22,042 bases of DNA from a virus, in IMG/VR virus record IMGVR_UViG_3300032073_000293, positions 1-22,042 of that record; one strand, given 5' to 3'. Below are positions 7,554 to 15,445 of this stretch, one piece after another. Made by a program: the position numbers and the translations under genes. The first letter of the stretch is position 1, and every line of letters starts with the position of its first letter. The notes under the pieces are model-generated. The model ran no database searches. It was not told where the DNA came from and was given only the letters and a program-made list of their open reading frames with translations.

Positions 7554-9984
7554 TTGATCCTGTTGCCCTTGCATTATTAATTGCTACTCTAGTCAGCAAG
7601 TAATTTTTAAGCATTGGAAGCGTTTTAAGATCATCTCTTACATCTATATCGCCACCAATTTTTTCACCATTGCCATCAACAACATAAAATTCAGTAACCT
7701 TATTAGGATCAGTTGAATTAGCTCTTAATCTATCAAAACCTGCTCCTTTACCAAGTGTAGAAGCATTAAAAGTAGCTAAAAAATCTTCCTGTGTTACTGC
7801 ATCAAATAAACCTTCATTTTCTTTTGCTAATGACTGCAGCACTCCCATTGCAGCCCTATCAGATTCTTTTGTAACAAAATCAAAATCCTTTTGGTTTCTT
7901 GTTCCAGTAATTTGACCACCACTACCTCTAACAACAAACCTGTCTACCTGTTGATCTAGCTCTCTTATAATAGAACTAGCCTGTCGTTGGAAATTATCAT
8001 CAGTTGGGGATAGCGAAATAATATTACTAATTCTTTGTGACAAACCTAAATTATCTGGATCAGTTGAATTAAAGGCATCAAGCGTAGAAGTAAATTCTTC
8101 TCGATCATCTTTAGAAAGCTCGCTTAACTGATCTGTTACGGTCTCTAAATACTTAGTTTTAGCTTCTTGTGCATTTGTATCTGCATTTTTAGCAGAAGTT
8201 TCTGCATTCATTCTATTAATTTTAGTTGTTTCTATATTTGTTGCAGCAGTAACTGCTGAAGGCGTAGATAAAGTCGCGTCACCCGTTGCTAATACATTAT
8301 CTATTGCTTTACGAATTGCAGTACGTTCAGCTGGATTTTCTGTTCCTGCTAACACAATCGCACGGGTAACTAACTGATCTTTAAGAGGTGCTGATCTCAA
8401 ACTAGCTAAAGTAGCTTCAACTCCATGCTCTTCCAATACTTTCTGAGCTTGATTCGCTTCTTCCCCTGTAATATTAAATTCACCTGCTTCTATTTTTGCA
8501 TCCATTTCACGTAAAACTTCAGGAAGTGCATTTGGATCAGCTGCGTTAAGTTTTGCAAGATTTTCTTCTGAAAATACTTTTTTCTCTAACGATTTATAAG
8601 CTACTTTTTCCATTTCAGGTGTAGCAACTCCAGCGTCAATAAGACCAGAAAGTTCTTTTTCTTTATCGGCTAAACTCGCTTCCAAAGAAGCTTTTTGATT
8701 TGCAGGAGCTAGTTCAATGTCTTTCTTAATTGTTTTAATTTCTTCTTTTGTTTTAGCGTAAATATTTGAGTTAGCAGTATTAATTAAAGTATTTCTTTGT
8801 GCAAAAAGATCACTTCTTTCTTGTTCTTTAGCCTCTCTATTTTTATTAGTAAGAGAGCCTGATAGCTCTTGATTTAATTTTTCAAGGTCTTTATCAATAC
8901 TTTTAACTTTAGCTCTATCTCTTCTAATCCCTTTATTAAATTTAGTATCACCACTTAGGTCGGTACTAAATAAGGAAGTTGTTGCGCCTACAACGGGTCC
9001 TGAAGTAGGGAAACGGGAAGAAGTCCCACGTTCCCCAGCAATTTCTTCTGGATCAACACCAACTGCTTCAGTTTGAAGGACGGGATCAACTTCAACGCCC
9101 AGCGTTTCAGCCATGTCCATAATAATGCCATTTCTTTCTTCTTCAGTTTCTGCGGCATCGTAAGCCATTTTAAACTTACGGGAAAAAGAAGCGTCATCAT
9201 TTGCTTGTGCAACGCCATCAACTGCGGTCATAACTTCACCTGCAAGTTTGTCTTTTTCTGCTTGCAGGGCAACTGTTCTTGCGTCTAAATTACTTAAAGT
9301 AACAGCAACCTCTCGATCAACGTTTCGACCAAATTCTGTGCCACTCATAATCTCATTCCTGATATGAGTTCCAAATTGAGAAGAAATTTTACTAGCGGTT
9401 AATAATACACCTGGGTCTGTTTCAGCTGCGGTTGCGTTTTCACTAAGAACACCATCTGTTCCGTCTTCATAAGTACCGCCAGCCCCAAATAACATTTTGC
9501 CATCTGGCCCTGTTTGAACAGGAAAAACTTTATCAAAAGTAAAACCGCCTTCTCGTTGCGCTGCATTCTTTGGTTGAAAATTTAACATCCCTTCGACTAA
9601 CGATTTTGCAGTCCTATCCCCTGATTCAAGCGCAGCGGCAAGAACACCATCGTTATAATTAATGGTTTTTCCATTTTCTCCAAAAGTTATGTATTTTTTA
9701 CCATCAAATTCAAAGTTCTTAGCAACATTAAAAACCTGTTGTGCATTATCTTCTCTGTTTGCTCTGTTTGTTACTCTAATTTGTTCAGCTGAGAGAGCAG
9801 TTTTAGCCTCAGTGCTAGCGTTACGAAAAGCTTCTTGGCCGTCAAATTGCCTTCTTTGTTCATCAAGTCTATCTCGACCTAATTGTATTTGTTGTTCTTG
9901 TAATTCAGCAGTACGCCTATTTGCGCTTTGCTGCATGAACATGCCAGCGAGTTGAGTAAATGCAGATGCTGGATTTTGTGCCAT
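7546..9984 (-). CDS. Coiled-coil internal virion (ejection-type) protein, 812 aa
   Basis: A large, hydrophilic, Gln/Ala/Glu-rich protein with no enzymatic motif that I can recognise. The N-terminus (AFTQLAGMFMQQSANRRTAE, then LQEQQIQLGRDRLDEQRRQF) is a Gln-rich amphipathic helix. Heptad-like coiled coil is clear near residues 345-450 (IDKDLEKLNQEL, IKTIKKDIEL, LEASLADKEKELSGL) and 575-625. It lies between two smaller structural proteins and the giant metallopeptidase protein, where podoviruses usually encode the proteins injected before the DNA. The ATG at 9984 has AGAGG seven to eight bases upstream, and the 3' end overlaps the next gene. The gene is real; the ejection role is inferred from size, composition and place. 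Confidence 0.7.
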   Translation of the reverse strand: MAQNPASAFTQLAGMFMQQSANRRTAELQEQQIQLGRDRLDEQRRQFDGQEAFRNASTEAKTALSAEQIRVTNRANREDNAQQVFNVAKNFEFDGKKYITFGENGKTINYNDGVLAAALESGDRTAKSLVEGMLNFQPKNAAQREGGFTFDKVFPVQTGPDGKMLFGAGGTYEDGTDGVLSENATAAETDPGVLLTASKISSQFGTHIRNEIMSGTEFGRNVDREVAVTLSNLDARTVALQAEKDKLAGEVMTAVDGVAQANDDASFSRKFKMAYDAAETEEERNGIIMDMAETLGVEVDPVLQTEAVGVDPEEIAGERGTSSRFPTSGPVVGATTSLFSTDLSGDTKFNKGIRRDRAKVKSIDKDLEKLNQELSGSLTNKNREAKEQERSDLFAQRNTLINTANSNIYAKTKEEIKTIKKDIELAPANQKASLEASLADKEKELSGLIDAGVATPEMEKVAYKSLEKKVFSEENLAKLNAADPNALPEVLREMDAKIEAGEFNITGEEANQAQKVLEEHGVEATLASLRSAPLKDQLVTRAIVLAGTENPAERTAIRKAIDNVLATGDATLSTPSAVTAATNIETTKINRMNAETSAKNADTNAQEAKTKYLETVTDQLSELSKDDREEFTSTLDAFNSTDPDNLGLSQRISNIISLSPTDDNFQRQASSIIRELDQQVDRFVVRGSGGQITGTRNQKDFDFVTKESDRAAMGVLQSLAKENEGLFDAVTQEDFLATFNASTLGKGAGFDRLRANSTDPNKVTEFYVVDGNGEKIGGDIDVRDDLKTLPMLKNYLLTRVAINNARATGSNE

Positions 9985-9995
9985 AGTAATTACCT

Positions 9996-10607
9996 CTAAA
10001 TTGCCAAGGCCATAATAGCCATTGCGCCTAATGAACCAACTGCGCCAATAGTTTGTTGTTTAGCTTGCGCCCTTGCAGACTGATAGGCCCTTTTTCTAGC
10101 ATTTGCATCAGAAGCTGCACTGCCTAACTGTTGTAGGCTAGTCCTATTTACACCTTGTCCTATATTAATTAAATCAGCAAGCAATCTTTGATTTGCATCT
10201 CTTTGAGCAATACGAGCATCTGCAACAGACTGAACACCACCAAGCGTAGTCCCCCTACTTAAACTACGTTGTTGCTCTTGCAGTTGCGCTGGGGTTAAAG
10301 CAACCCCATACCTTGACCGATTTCTTTCAGCAATCTGACGGGTTCTTTCTTCTGACGCTAAAGCATCTTCCTTCGCATAATCAATCAAACTGGTATCTGT
10401 CTGGGCTTGCTCTATCAATTCTTTTTCAAATTCACGGTAATTTTCAACATAGTCCATGTATTCTTGACGAGTTATGTTAGCGTAGGTTTGCTCTGGATCA
10501 CTTACTGCAGGAAGATTATTAACATAGTCACCTCCAGCACCATCAGGTTCAAATTCACCTGTCTCTTGATTAAATCGACCTCGCCCTTGCATTAAAGGAC
10601 CAAACAT
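9996..10607 (-). CDS. Probable internal virion protein with C-terminal hydrophobic helix, 203 aa
   Basis: A strong GGAGGG site sits five bases before the ATG at 10607, and the gene starts two bases after the upstream stop. The N-terminal 50 residues are Gly/Asn-rich. Residues about 50-170 are predicted helical and rich in Arg, Gln and Ala (EERTRQIAERNRSRYG, LTPAQLQEQQRSLSR). The last 20 residues form a hydrophobic segment (IGAVGSLGAMAIMALAI) long enough to insert in a membrane. A helical body with a membrane-seeking tail, next to two larger proteins of the same kind, suggests a small ejection protein. I do not recognise a named family. Confidence 0.65.
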   Translation of the reverse strand: MFGPLMQGRGRFNQETGEFEPDGAGGDYVNNLPAVSDPEQTYANITRQEYMDYVENYREFEKELIEQAQTDTSLIDYAKEDALASEERTRQIAERNRSRYGVALTPAQLQEQQRSLSRGTTLGGVQSVADARIAQRDANQRLLADLINIGQGVNRTSLQQLGSAASDANARKRAYQSARAQAKQQTIGAVGSLGAMAIMALAI

Positions 10608-10609
10608 AA

Positions 10610-11254
10610 CTACCCTCCGATTAAATTACCAAATGAACCAGCTTGTAGTCGATCCCTAAAACCAAGCTTTCTATCAGGAGTTGCTGGTGTATCTCCTACT
10701 GCTGGTTGACCAAGTTCAGTGCCGCCAAAGAAGCTACGCCCCTGCTTCATATTTGATAAACCTTGCATACCTAGTGCGCCTCCAATCTGAACTCCTGCAG
10801 TAAATTTAGCTTGTGCAAGAGCCTGATTTTCTTTTGCTCTTTGTAATGCTGTTGCTGTTTCCATGCGAGAAACTTGAGCCAAACCAGACTGTGCTTCAGC
10901 AGCCTGACCCCTAGCAGTACCAAGCACACCAGTTGCCATTTTATTCTTAACTGACTTTGCTCCTTCATCTGCTTTCTGCAATTGCCCACTGTAGGCTGCA
11001 GCAGTATCTCCTGCAGAGGCTACATTTGTTACTTGTCCTAAAGACAAGTTACTCGTAAGTGCTTGAGCAACGTCTGCAGAAGCACGCCCTCTAATGGAGT
11101 CACGATAGTTTTCATCTTTAGCTTTGTCACGCATCTTAATGAGAAGCGGTTCATAATTAGCTTTAAAAAACTCATACTCTGCTTTTGCTACAGCAGCACT
11201 AGCCTTTTCTGCTTCAGAAGGTTTGTAATCTTGCTTTTTAGGTTTACTACTCAT
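10610..11254 (-). CDS. Ala/Gln-rich structural protein, probable internal virion protein, 214 aa
   Basis: The reading frame is open further upstream (to 11308), but the start is placed at the ATG at 11254. AAGGAG lies six bases before it, and it overlaps the upstream stop as TGATG, like its neighbours. The protein begins MSSKPKKQDYKPSEAEKASA. It is Ala/Gln/Lys-rich with helical segments (RMETATALQRAKENQALAQA), a short hydrophobic Gly-rich patch near residues 150-170 (FTAGVQIGGALGMQGL), and a Gly/Pro-rich tail. No catalytic motif is visible. Its place between the neck genes and the larger internal proteins suggests that it belongs to the ejection set. The function is inferred from context only. 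Confidence 0.65.
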   Translation of the reverse strand: MSSKPKKQDYKPSEAEKASAAVAKAEYEFFKANYEPLLIKMRDKAKDENYRDSIRGRASADVAQALTSNLSLGQVTNVASAGDTAAAYSGQLQKADEGAKSVKNKMATGVLGTARGQAAEAQSGLAQVSRMETATALQRAKENQALAQAKFTAGVQIGGALGMQGLSNMKQGRSFFGGTELGQPAVGDTPATPDRKLGFRDRLQAGSFGNLIGG

Positions 11255-11667
11255 CAAACTCTCCTTGTATAAACAGAATGGTTTAGTTTCCATCCTGCGT
11301 CTAACCAACGCTGCGTAAACGGCTTTGGTGTACGAACTTCTAGCTCTATGTACCCTGCCTTACTTGCTTGCTCAGAAAAAAAGGGCATATGCTTTAATAC
11401 ACAATCTTTTCCCCTTTCTTCTGCCCATGCTATCCAAATCAATAGCGTTGACGTTCTTGCATACTCATCTTTTAAACCAGTGGTTACAACAAACCCTTCT
11501 GAAGCTACCCACAACTGTGCTTCACCATTAACACAAGCTGCATACACATCCTCTGGTATAAAAGTTAATTGCTCCTGATCTGTTAATATCTCCTGTATCC
11601 CATCCTTAACCCAAGGCCAGTGATCCCGAATATCAGATAACTGCGGCTCATCGGATCTCTCTTCCAT
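11254..11667 (-). CDS. Conserved phage protein, possibly GNAT-like fold, 137 aa
   Basis: The sequence (DHWPWVKDGIQEIL, PEDVYAACVNGEAQLWVA, TLLIWIAWAEERG, FFSEQASKAGYIELEVRTPK, WLDAGWKL) has the alternating strand-helix pattern of a compact alpha/beta protein. The central strand, the helix and the closing 'AGW...YTR' strand resemble GNAT-like acetyltransferase folds. I recall similar proteins of the same size beside podovirus neck genes. The acetyl-CoA loop (R/Q-x-x-G-x-G/A) is not clear, so activity cannot be claimed. It starts inside the end of the upstream gene with a 20-base overlap and an AGGAG site about nine bases upstream, and its stop overlaps the next start. It could be an inactive structural relative. 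Confidence 0.6.
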   Translation of the reverse strand: MEERSDEPQLSDIRDHWPWVKDGIQEILTDQEQLTFIPEDVYAACVNGEAQLWVASEGFVVTTGLKDEYARTSTLLIWIAWAEERGKDCVLKHMPFFSEQASKAGYIELEVRTPKPFTQRWLDAGWKLNHSVYTRRV

Positions 11668-12334
11668 ACCTGTTTCTCCTCCTGTTTAATGGTAGGAATG
11701 GCCCACCATATCGCACTTTCCTAGCTACGCCAGTATCTGACTGCGTTGCTTTACGCTCTGCAGTAGTTAAACCAACGTTATATATTTGCCTGTATACATC
11801 GGCTCCTCGTAGATCACTCCATTCTCGATTTGGCATACGCAACAATCGGAACAAAGTACCATTAACAATGGCTTCTCTGTGATCATCCATGATGTCATCA
11901 CTGCAACTGGTAGACGTATGTAACGGCTTTAATTGAACTCGTAACCGTGTACTGTTTGCCGTTGTCTCATTAGGCACGGGTACAAGATAAAACAATGTAC
12001 GAGACTGCTTAACAAAGTATTCAGGCGTGCCATAGTAAGAAGGCTCACGCCATTTAGGTTTGCGCTCCTCTAGTAACGTAGTAGAGATAGGCTCTAAAGC
12101 ATCTCCGTTGTACAACACCCACATAATTTTATGGACAGCTGTATCAGCTGGTGGCTCAAGGTCGTACTCATATATACCGGATACTGTTGTAATAGGATCT
12201 AGCTCTGCCTGATACACTCCTGTTTGCTCACATAACTCAATTACAGTAGAGCGAATATTTGATTCAATCAGTGAATCAGGGCAGCTTTGTACCATCGGGA
12301 TTATTTCAGGTAATAAAGACTCATACGTAGCCAT
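11648..12334 (-). CDS. Probable head-tail adaptor / neck protein, 228 aa
   Basis: The protein starts with a helical segment (YESLLPEIIPMVQSCPDSLI, then SNIRSTVIELCEQTG) followed by strands (GIYEYDLEPPADTAVHKIMW) and a module with LLEERKPKWREP and YFVKQSRTLFYLVPVP. This resembles small neck proteins of podoviruses, which bind under the portal and use an N-terminal helical bundle. The C-terminus is Arg-rich (LNRRRNRYGREIR). The ATG at 12334 directly follows the stop of the previous gene (TAA-ATG), with GGAG about ten bases upstream. The neighbouring 343-residue gene has the same adaptor style, which supports the role. I cannot match it to one named family with confidence. Confidence 0.65.
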   Translation of the reverse strand: MATYESLLPEIIPMVQSCPDSLIESNIRSTVIELCEQTGVYQAELDPITTVSGIYEYDLEPPADTAVHKIMWVLYNGDALEPISTTLLEERKPKWREPSYYGTPEYFVKQSRTLFYLVPVPNETTANSTRLRVQLKPLHTSTSCSDDIMDDHREAIVNGTLFRLLRMPNREWSDLRGADVYRQIYNVGLTTAERKATQSDTGVARKVRYGGPFLPLNRRRNRYGREIR

Positions 12335-13366
12335 TTAACCTACTCCCCCCATTTGAGCTTGTGGATTAACCTCAGTATTTGGGCTGGTTGTTAAATCAAT
12401 TTGAGACTTCCCAGTAACTAAAGCTAAGAATAAATTATAATAAGAGTTTGCTTTTTGTTGACTACCTACATACTCACTATCTTTCATATAACACATATAT
12501 AAAACATAATGCATAACGGCATTTGCAAACACATCAGGGACAGCTAAATTACCATTTGCAGCTACTGTCGCTGGATTAGCTGAATAAATAATTTCTAAAA
12601 AAGAAGAAGCCCCACTAGCAACCCCAGGATAAACATAGTAATTACGAGGGTTTTGATCTTCATACATATAATGCTTAATTAAAGAGCCGTGCTTTGCATC
12701 CCCTTTTACAGTAGGGTCATGCCAAGACGGTTGTATTGAATCCAATGAATCTCTTGAAACTAAACGAGTAGCTCGTTTTCCTGTGCCTACTCTTGTGCCT
12801 GTAAGAACCAAAAATCCCATCCCAGCATGTGCCGTACAATAGGTGTATAACGTAGGTGCGTCAATTCCAACGGTGATCTTTGTAAATGCCGTACCAGATC
12901 CAGGTGTGCCTGACGTTGTTACACCTGTTGTATACTCAGAACCACCGCCATGTGAGCCGTTAGCCGTTGTAGAAAACCGTAGTGGATGCCCACTGTTACT
13001 AGAGTGAGACTGATCAAAAGTATAAGTGCTACCCTCTTCAAGCGTTAGTGTTTGAAAAGAACCGTCAGTATAAAACTTATTACCACCAGAATTAACCACA
13101 GTTATAGTGTACGTCTTTTCAATCATCGCCATGTTGCGTACTACACGGAGCAAACGATTACCGTCATCCGGTATTGTCTGCTTAGTGCCTTCGCTTAACG
13201 CAACGGTTGCATTGGTAGCAGTCGCATCAGGCTTATAAAGAGCTATCTCTCGCTGAGCGTCATTAACCCAAAGCACCAGTTCATTAGTAGAAGACCAGCG
13301 AATGCCAGCAGTATCTTGTAACGTTTGTTGAACCCTATCTAAAACACTTTGAACTGAAACAGTCAT
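12335..13366 (-). CDS. Head-tail adaptor with inserted cupredoxin-like domain, 343 aa
   Basis: Residues 1-82 and about 193-330 look like one phage adaptor family (I recall DUF6682). The N-terminal helix is VQSVLDRVQQTLQDTAGIRW with WVNDAQREIALYKPDA. The rest runs RATRLVSRDSLDS, IKHYMYEDQNPRNYYVYPG, ANAVMHYVLYMCYMKDSEYV. The adaptor is split by an insert of about 108 residues (85-192) with the repeated strands of a cupredoxin: FYTDGSFQTLTLEEGSTYTF, SGHPLRFSTT, TLYTYCTAHAGMGFLVLTG. His127, Cys177, His180 and Met183 match the His, Cys, His and Met ligands of a type 1 copper site (C-x2-H-x2-M). Similar inserts occur in marine phage structural proteins, from memory. Copper binding is inferred. The ATG at 13366 is preceded by AGGTGA. 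Confidence 0.8.
   Translation of the reverse strand: MTVSVQSVLDRVQQTLQDTAGIRWSSTNELVLWVNDAQREIALYKPDATATNATVALSEGTKQTIPDDGNRLLRVVRNMAMIEKTYTITVVNSGGNKFYTDGSFQTLTLEEGSTYTFDQSHSSNSGHPLRFSTTANGSHGGGSEYTTGVTTSGTPGSGTAFTKITVGIDAPTLYTYCTAHAGMGFLVLTGTRVGTGKRATRLVSRDSLDSIQPSWHDPTVKGDAKHGSLIKHYMYEDQNPRNYYVYPGVASGASSFLEIIYSANPATVAANGNLAVPDVFANAVMHYVLYMCYMKDSEYVGSQQKANSYYNLFLALVTGKSQIDLTTSPNTEVNPQAQMGGVG
12791..13114 (-). other. Cupredoxin-like insert domain within the adaptor gene
   Basis: This is the part of the 343-residue gene encoding residues 85-192. It is rich in Thr, Ser and Gly and predicted to be all beta. It interrupts an otherwise helical adaptor between NMAMIEK and GTGKRATR. The candidate copper ligands His127, Cys177, His180 and Met183 all fall inside it. 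The domain boundaries are judged by eye. Confidence 0.6.
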
Positions 13367-13369
13367 TTA

Positions 13370-13792
13370 TCACCTATCTAAATAGGCTTGCCATGCAGCT
13401 TCCCTTTCATCTGTCCCTACGGTGCGACCAGCAACTCGATTAACAGCGGCAGCTTTTGGAGAGTTATCCGTCTTAAAGTCTTCAGGATTACTTTCATTAA
13501 CAAGCGTTTCTATTGCAGCTACTACAGCGTCTAAGTCCTCAAAGGTTTTAGGCTCGTCATTAAGATTAATCTCAATGTCGGTATCCATTGCAGCTACTTC
13601 TTCTACCCAAGTTTCAGCAGGTTCTTCAGTTGATTCCACAACTGGTTCAGGTAAACCAGAGATTTTTGCTCCCATTTGCAATGCAACGGAACCTATCTCA
13701 TCAGAGACTTCACGCTCAACTCCTGCTTCAAATAAAACAACTGCTCCACTAAGTAGTGCTACTCGTAGATCAGCTTCAGAAACTACTTTCAT
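13370..13792 (-). CDS. Conserved phage structural-module protein of unknown function, 140 aa
   Basis: First gene after the terminator, with a strong AAGGAG five bases before the ATG. It has three parts. The N-terminus is a short strand/helix region (VSEADLRVALLSGAVVLFEA, GVEREVSDEIGSVALQMGAK). The middle is an acidic linker at residues 48-80 rich in Glu, Pro and Asp. The C-terminus is a small helical module, NPEDFKTDNSPKAAAVNRVA followed by GRTVGTDEREAAWQ. That C-terminal pattern (NPxDF-x-x-x-x-x-PK...G-x-x-V-x-x-x-ERxxAW) recurs in small phage proteins encoded between capsid and neck genes. No enzymatic motif is seen. A role in head completion is possible but inferred only from place. Confidence 0.6.
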   Translation of the reverse strand: MKVVSEADLRVALLSGAVVLFEAGVEREVSDEIGSVALQMGAKISGLPEPVVESTEEPAETWVEEVAAMDTDIEINLNDEPKTFEDLDAVVAAIETLVNESNPEDFKTDNSPKAAAVNRVAGRTVGTDEREAAWQAYLDR

Positions 13793-13803
13793 AGTTGCTC
13801 CTT

Positions 13804-13834
13804 AAAATGAGTCCTCCCCCGAAAGAGAGGACTC
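13804..13834 (-). terminator. Rho-independent terminator after the capsid/decoration genes
   Basis: On the minus strand GAGTCCTC pairs with GAGGACTC (8 bp). Three further pairs (TCT with GGG, two of them G-T) close a TTCG tetraloop, and ATTTTAA follows. The hairpin is 26 bases long (13809-13834). It lies eight bases after the decoration gene stop and before the ribosome binding site of the next gene. The U-tract is short, so termination is probably partial and downstream genes could be reached by read-through. Confidence 0.7.
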
Positions 13835-13842
13835 GATAGGTT

Positions 13843-14286
13843 TTACCCTACAATGAGGTACATAGTTAGTGTACCAGTTGTAGCACCAGTAGCAGGTCCT
13901 GCTTGTACTGTCACATCAATTGTGTCATCAGCAGTAAATGTTACTGGGGCAGTTGCTGTACTACCGTGAGTAGCGTTACCTATTGCAAGGCTAGAGGCTG
14001 TACCGCCAGCTTGACCAATAGTTGAGCCATCAATGATAGAAGCAGCTGCGCCACCATAACCAACGTCTAGGACGATAGAAGGTGAGCCACCAGTGTCAAG
14101 GTCAGTCGTAGTTAAGATAGCACCATATACTGTCTCACCTTTAAACACATCAACCATCTGAACAATATCAGCGGCTGAAAGTGCAGCAGTGATTGAGTAG
14201 GAAGCTACCCGAACTCCTAAGTTACCTTGGGGAAAGTTCTGGAACGCGGAGTTACCAGATACAGAGTTAGATGTAAATGTCGCCAT
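13843..14286 (-). CDS. Probable capsid decoration / head fibre-like protein, 147 aa
   Basis: A small, Ala/Thr/Gly-rich, mostly beta protein with no cysteine, encoded 13 bases after the major capsid gene and followed by a terminator. Recognisable segments are GNLGVRVASYSITAALSAAD, VFKGETVYGAILTTTDLDTG and the closing APVTFTADDTIDVTVQAG with GTLTMYLIVG. The even strand spacing and the cotranscription with the capsid gene fit a protein needed in capsid-like copy number that coats or reinforces the shell. A strong site (AGGGGGAA) lies six bases before the ATG. The decoration role is inferred from context and composition; I do not recognise a named family. Confidence 0.6.
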   Translation of the reverse strand: MATFTSNSVSGNSAFQNFPQGNLGVRVASYSITAALSAADIVQMVDVFKGETVYGAILTTTDLDTGGSPSIVLDVGYGGAAASIIDGSTIGQAGGTASSLAIGNATHGSTATAPVTFTADDTIDVTVQAGPATGATTGTLTMYLIVG

Positions 14287-14299
14287 TTGTCATTCCCCC

Positions 14300-15445
14300 T
14301 TATTGTGCAGTATCAAGAGCAATCACACCAAAGTCTTGAACAGACCCACTTTGATCACTGTTGTACTTAGGTTTACGGAGGCCAAAGATTTTGCCTATCG
14401 AAATACCAGCTTGGTTCTCGTAGTCAAAAGTATCTTCAACGATTTCAGGCAACCCAATGTCAGCCATAGCTAGGGATTGTGCGCCACAGAACAAGGCTCT
14501 CGCACCTGTTACGTTAGCGTTTGCACCCCACTTGTAGCCAGCTGCACCAGCATTAGAGTTAGTACCTGTAGTTGCGCCAGATGTATTATAAACGTGACGG
14601 AACTCATGGACCATTACGCCATCAACCATCAAGCTAGAAGTGCCTGAGAACAATTCGTTCTGAGGTCCTCTAACTGAAGCTTGTCTAACGTTAGCCAAGA
14701 AGTCTGAGTCAAGCTTGAGATCAGCCATCTGAGAAGGTGTTACAAATAAATGGAACACTTCTTGGTTTCCTGCAGCACGCATACCACGGAGATAGTTATC
14801 CTTGGCAAAGGCTTTAAGATCAACAATATGTCGATACTTCAGAACGTCAGTAGCAGCTACTGCAGTAGTGTCACCTGCTGCAAGATTGTCACCATTGACT
14901 CTTCTGTGCCTGTCGGCTGTAGGAGCAGAAACATCAGAGGAGAACTCAAGGTCTGCCAAATCATGTCCTGCTGTTGGAGATGCATTTCTCAATGCGCCAT
15001 TTGTTTTGTTGGTGTAAGCAACACCTGCTAACGTTAAAAACGCTAACTGGTCTATTCGATCAGACATAGCATAAGCTAGTGCATCACGAGATTGCTCACG
15101 GAAGTTAACAACACTCTTCTGGTCAGCCAATCTACCAGACATGCGGTTTGCAAATCGTAGTTGATCTAGCTCGATGGTGATGTCAAAGCTTCTGAGTGCT
15201 TCTTCATTACCTTCCAGAGTGTTGTCACCAGTGATACCATCGCCTGTCATATCCGCTAATAGCGTTATAACAGCCTTAGTACCCTTCTCGTTCTTTGTTA
15301 ATTCGGTTACACGCTGTACCATAGCGTTCTGACCAGCCCCTGCGAACTGATTAATGAACGACATGTTACGTGCAACTCGCCAAAAGTCGCGTGACCAAGC
15401 GGTTAGTTGATTGCTAGTCAGCGACGCAAAGTTAGTAAGAGCCAT
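14300..15445 (-). CDS. Major capsid protein, N4 gp56 family, 381 aa
   Basis: The sequence matches the N4-gp56 family of HK97-fold major capsid proteins. The N-terminal block is FWRVARNMSFINQFAG, then AMVQRVTELTKNEKGTKAVI, then GDGITGDNTLEGNEEALRSF. It is followed by FANRMSGRLADQKSVVNFRE and SRDALAYAMSDRIDQLAFLT, which form the spine-helix region. The C-terminus has ARALFCGAQSLAMADIG and FGLRKPKYN. The length is close to the roughly 400 residues usual in the family. GGAG lies eight bases before the ATG at 15445. Uniquely in this window, the gene has its own long upstream region with a promoter-like element and stacked hairpins, which fits its need for the highest expression. The family assignment is firm. 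Confidence 0.95.
   Translation of the reverse strand: MALTNFASLTSNQLTAWSRDFWRVARNMSFINQFAGAGQNAMVQRVTELTKNEKGTKAVITLLADMTGDGITGDNTLEGNEEALRSFDITIELDQLRFANRMSGRLADQKSVVNFREQSRDALAYAMSDRIDQLAFLTLAGVAYTNKTNGALRNASPTAGHDLADLEFSSDVSAPTADRHRRVNGDNLAAGDTTAVAATDVLKYRHIVDLKAFAKDNYLRGMRAAGNQEVFHLFVTPSQMADLKLDSDFLANVRQASVRGPQNELFSGTSSLMVDGVMVHEFRHVYNTSGATTGTNSNAGAAGYKWGANANVTGARALFCGAQSLAMADIGLPEIVEDTFDYENQAGISIGKIFGLRKPKYNSDQSGSVQDFGVIALDTAQ

Noticed and set aside
7554-7574. ATG at 7574 as start of the giant ejection protein
   Set aside because: No ribosome binding site precedes it and it would deepen the overlap to 29 bases. The ATG at 7553 has AGGA and a typical short overlap.
11255-11308. Start at 11308 for the 214-residue internal protein
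   Set aside because: The extra 18 residues lie over the end of the upstream gene. The ATG at 11254 has AAGGAG and the same stop-start overlap as its neighbours.
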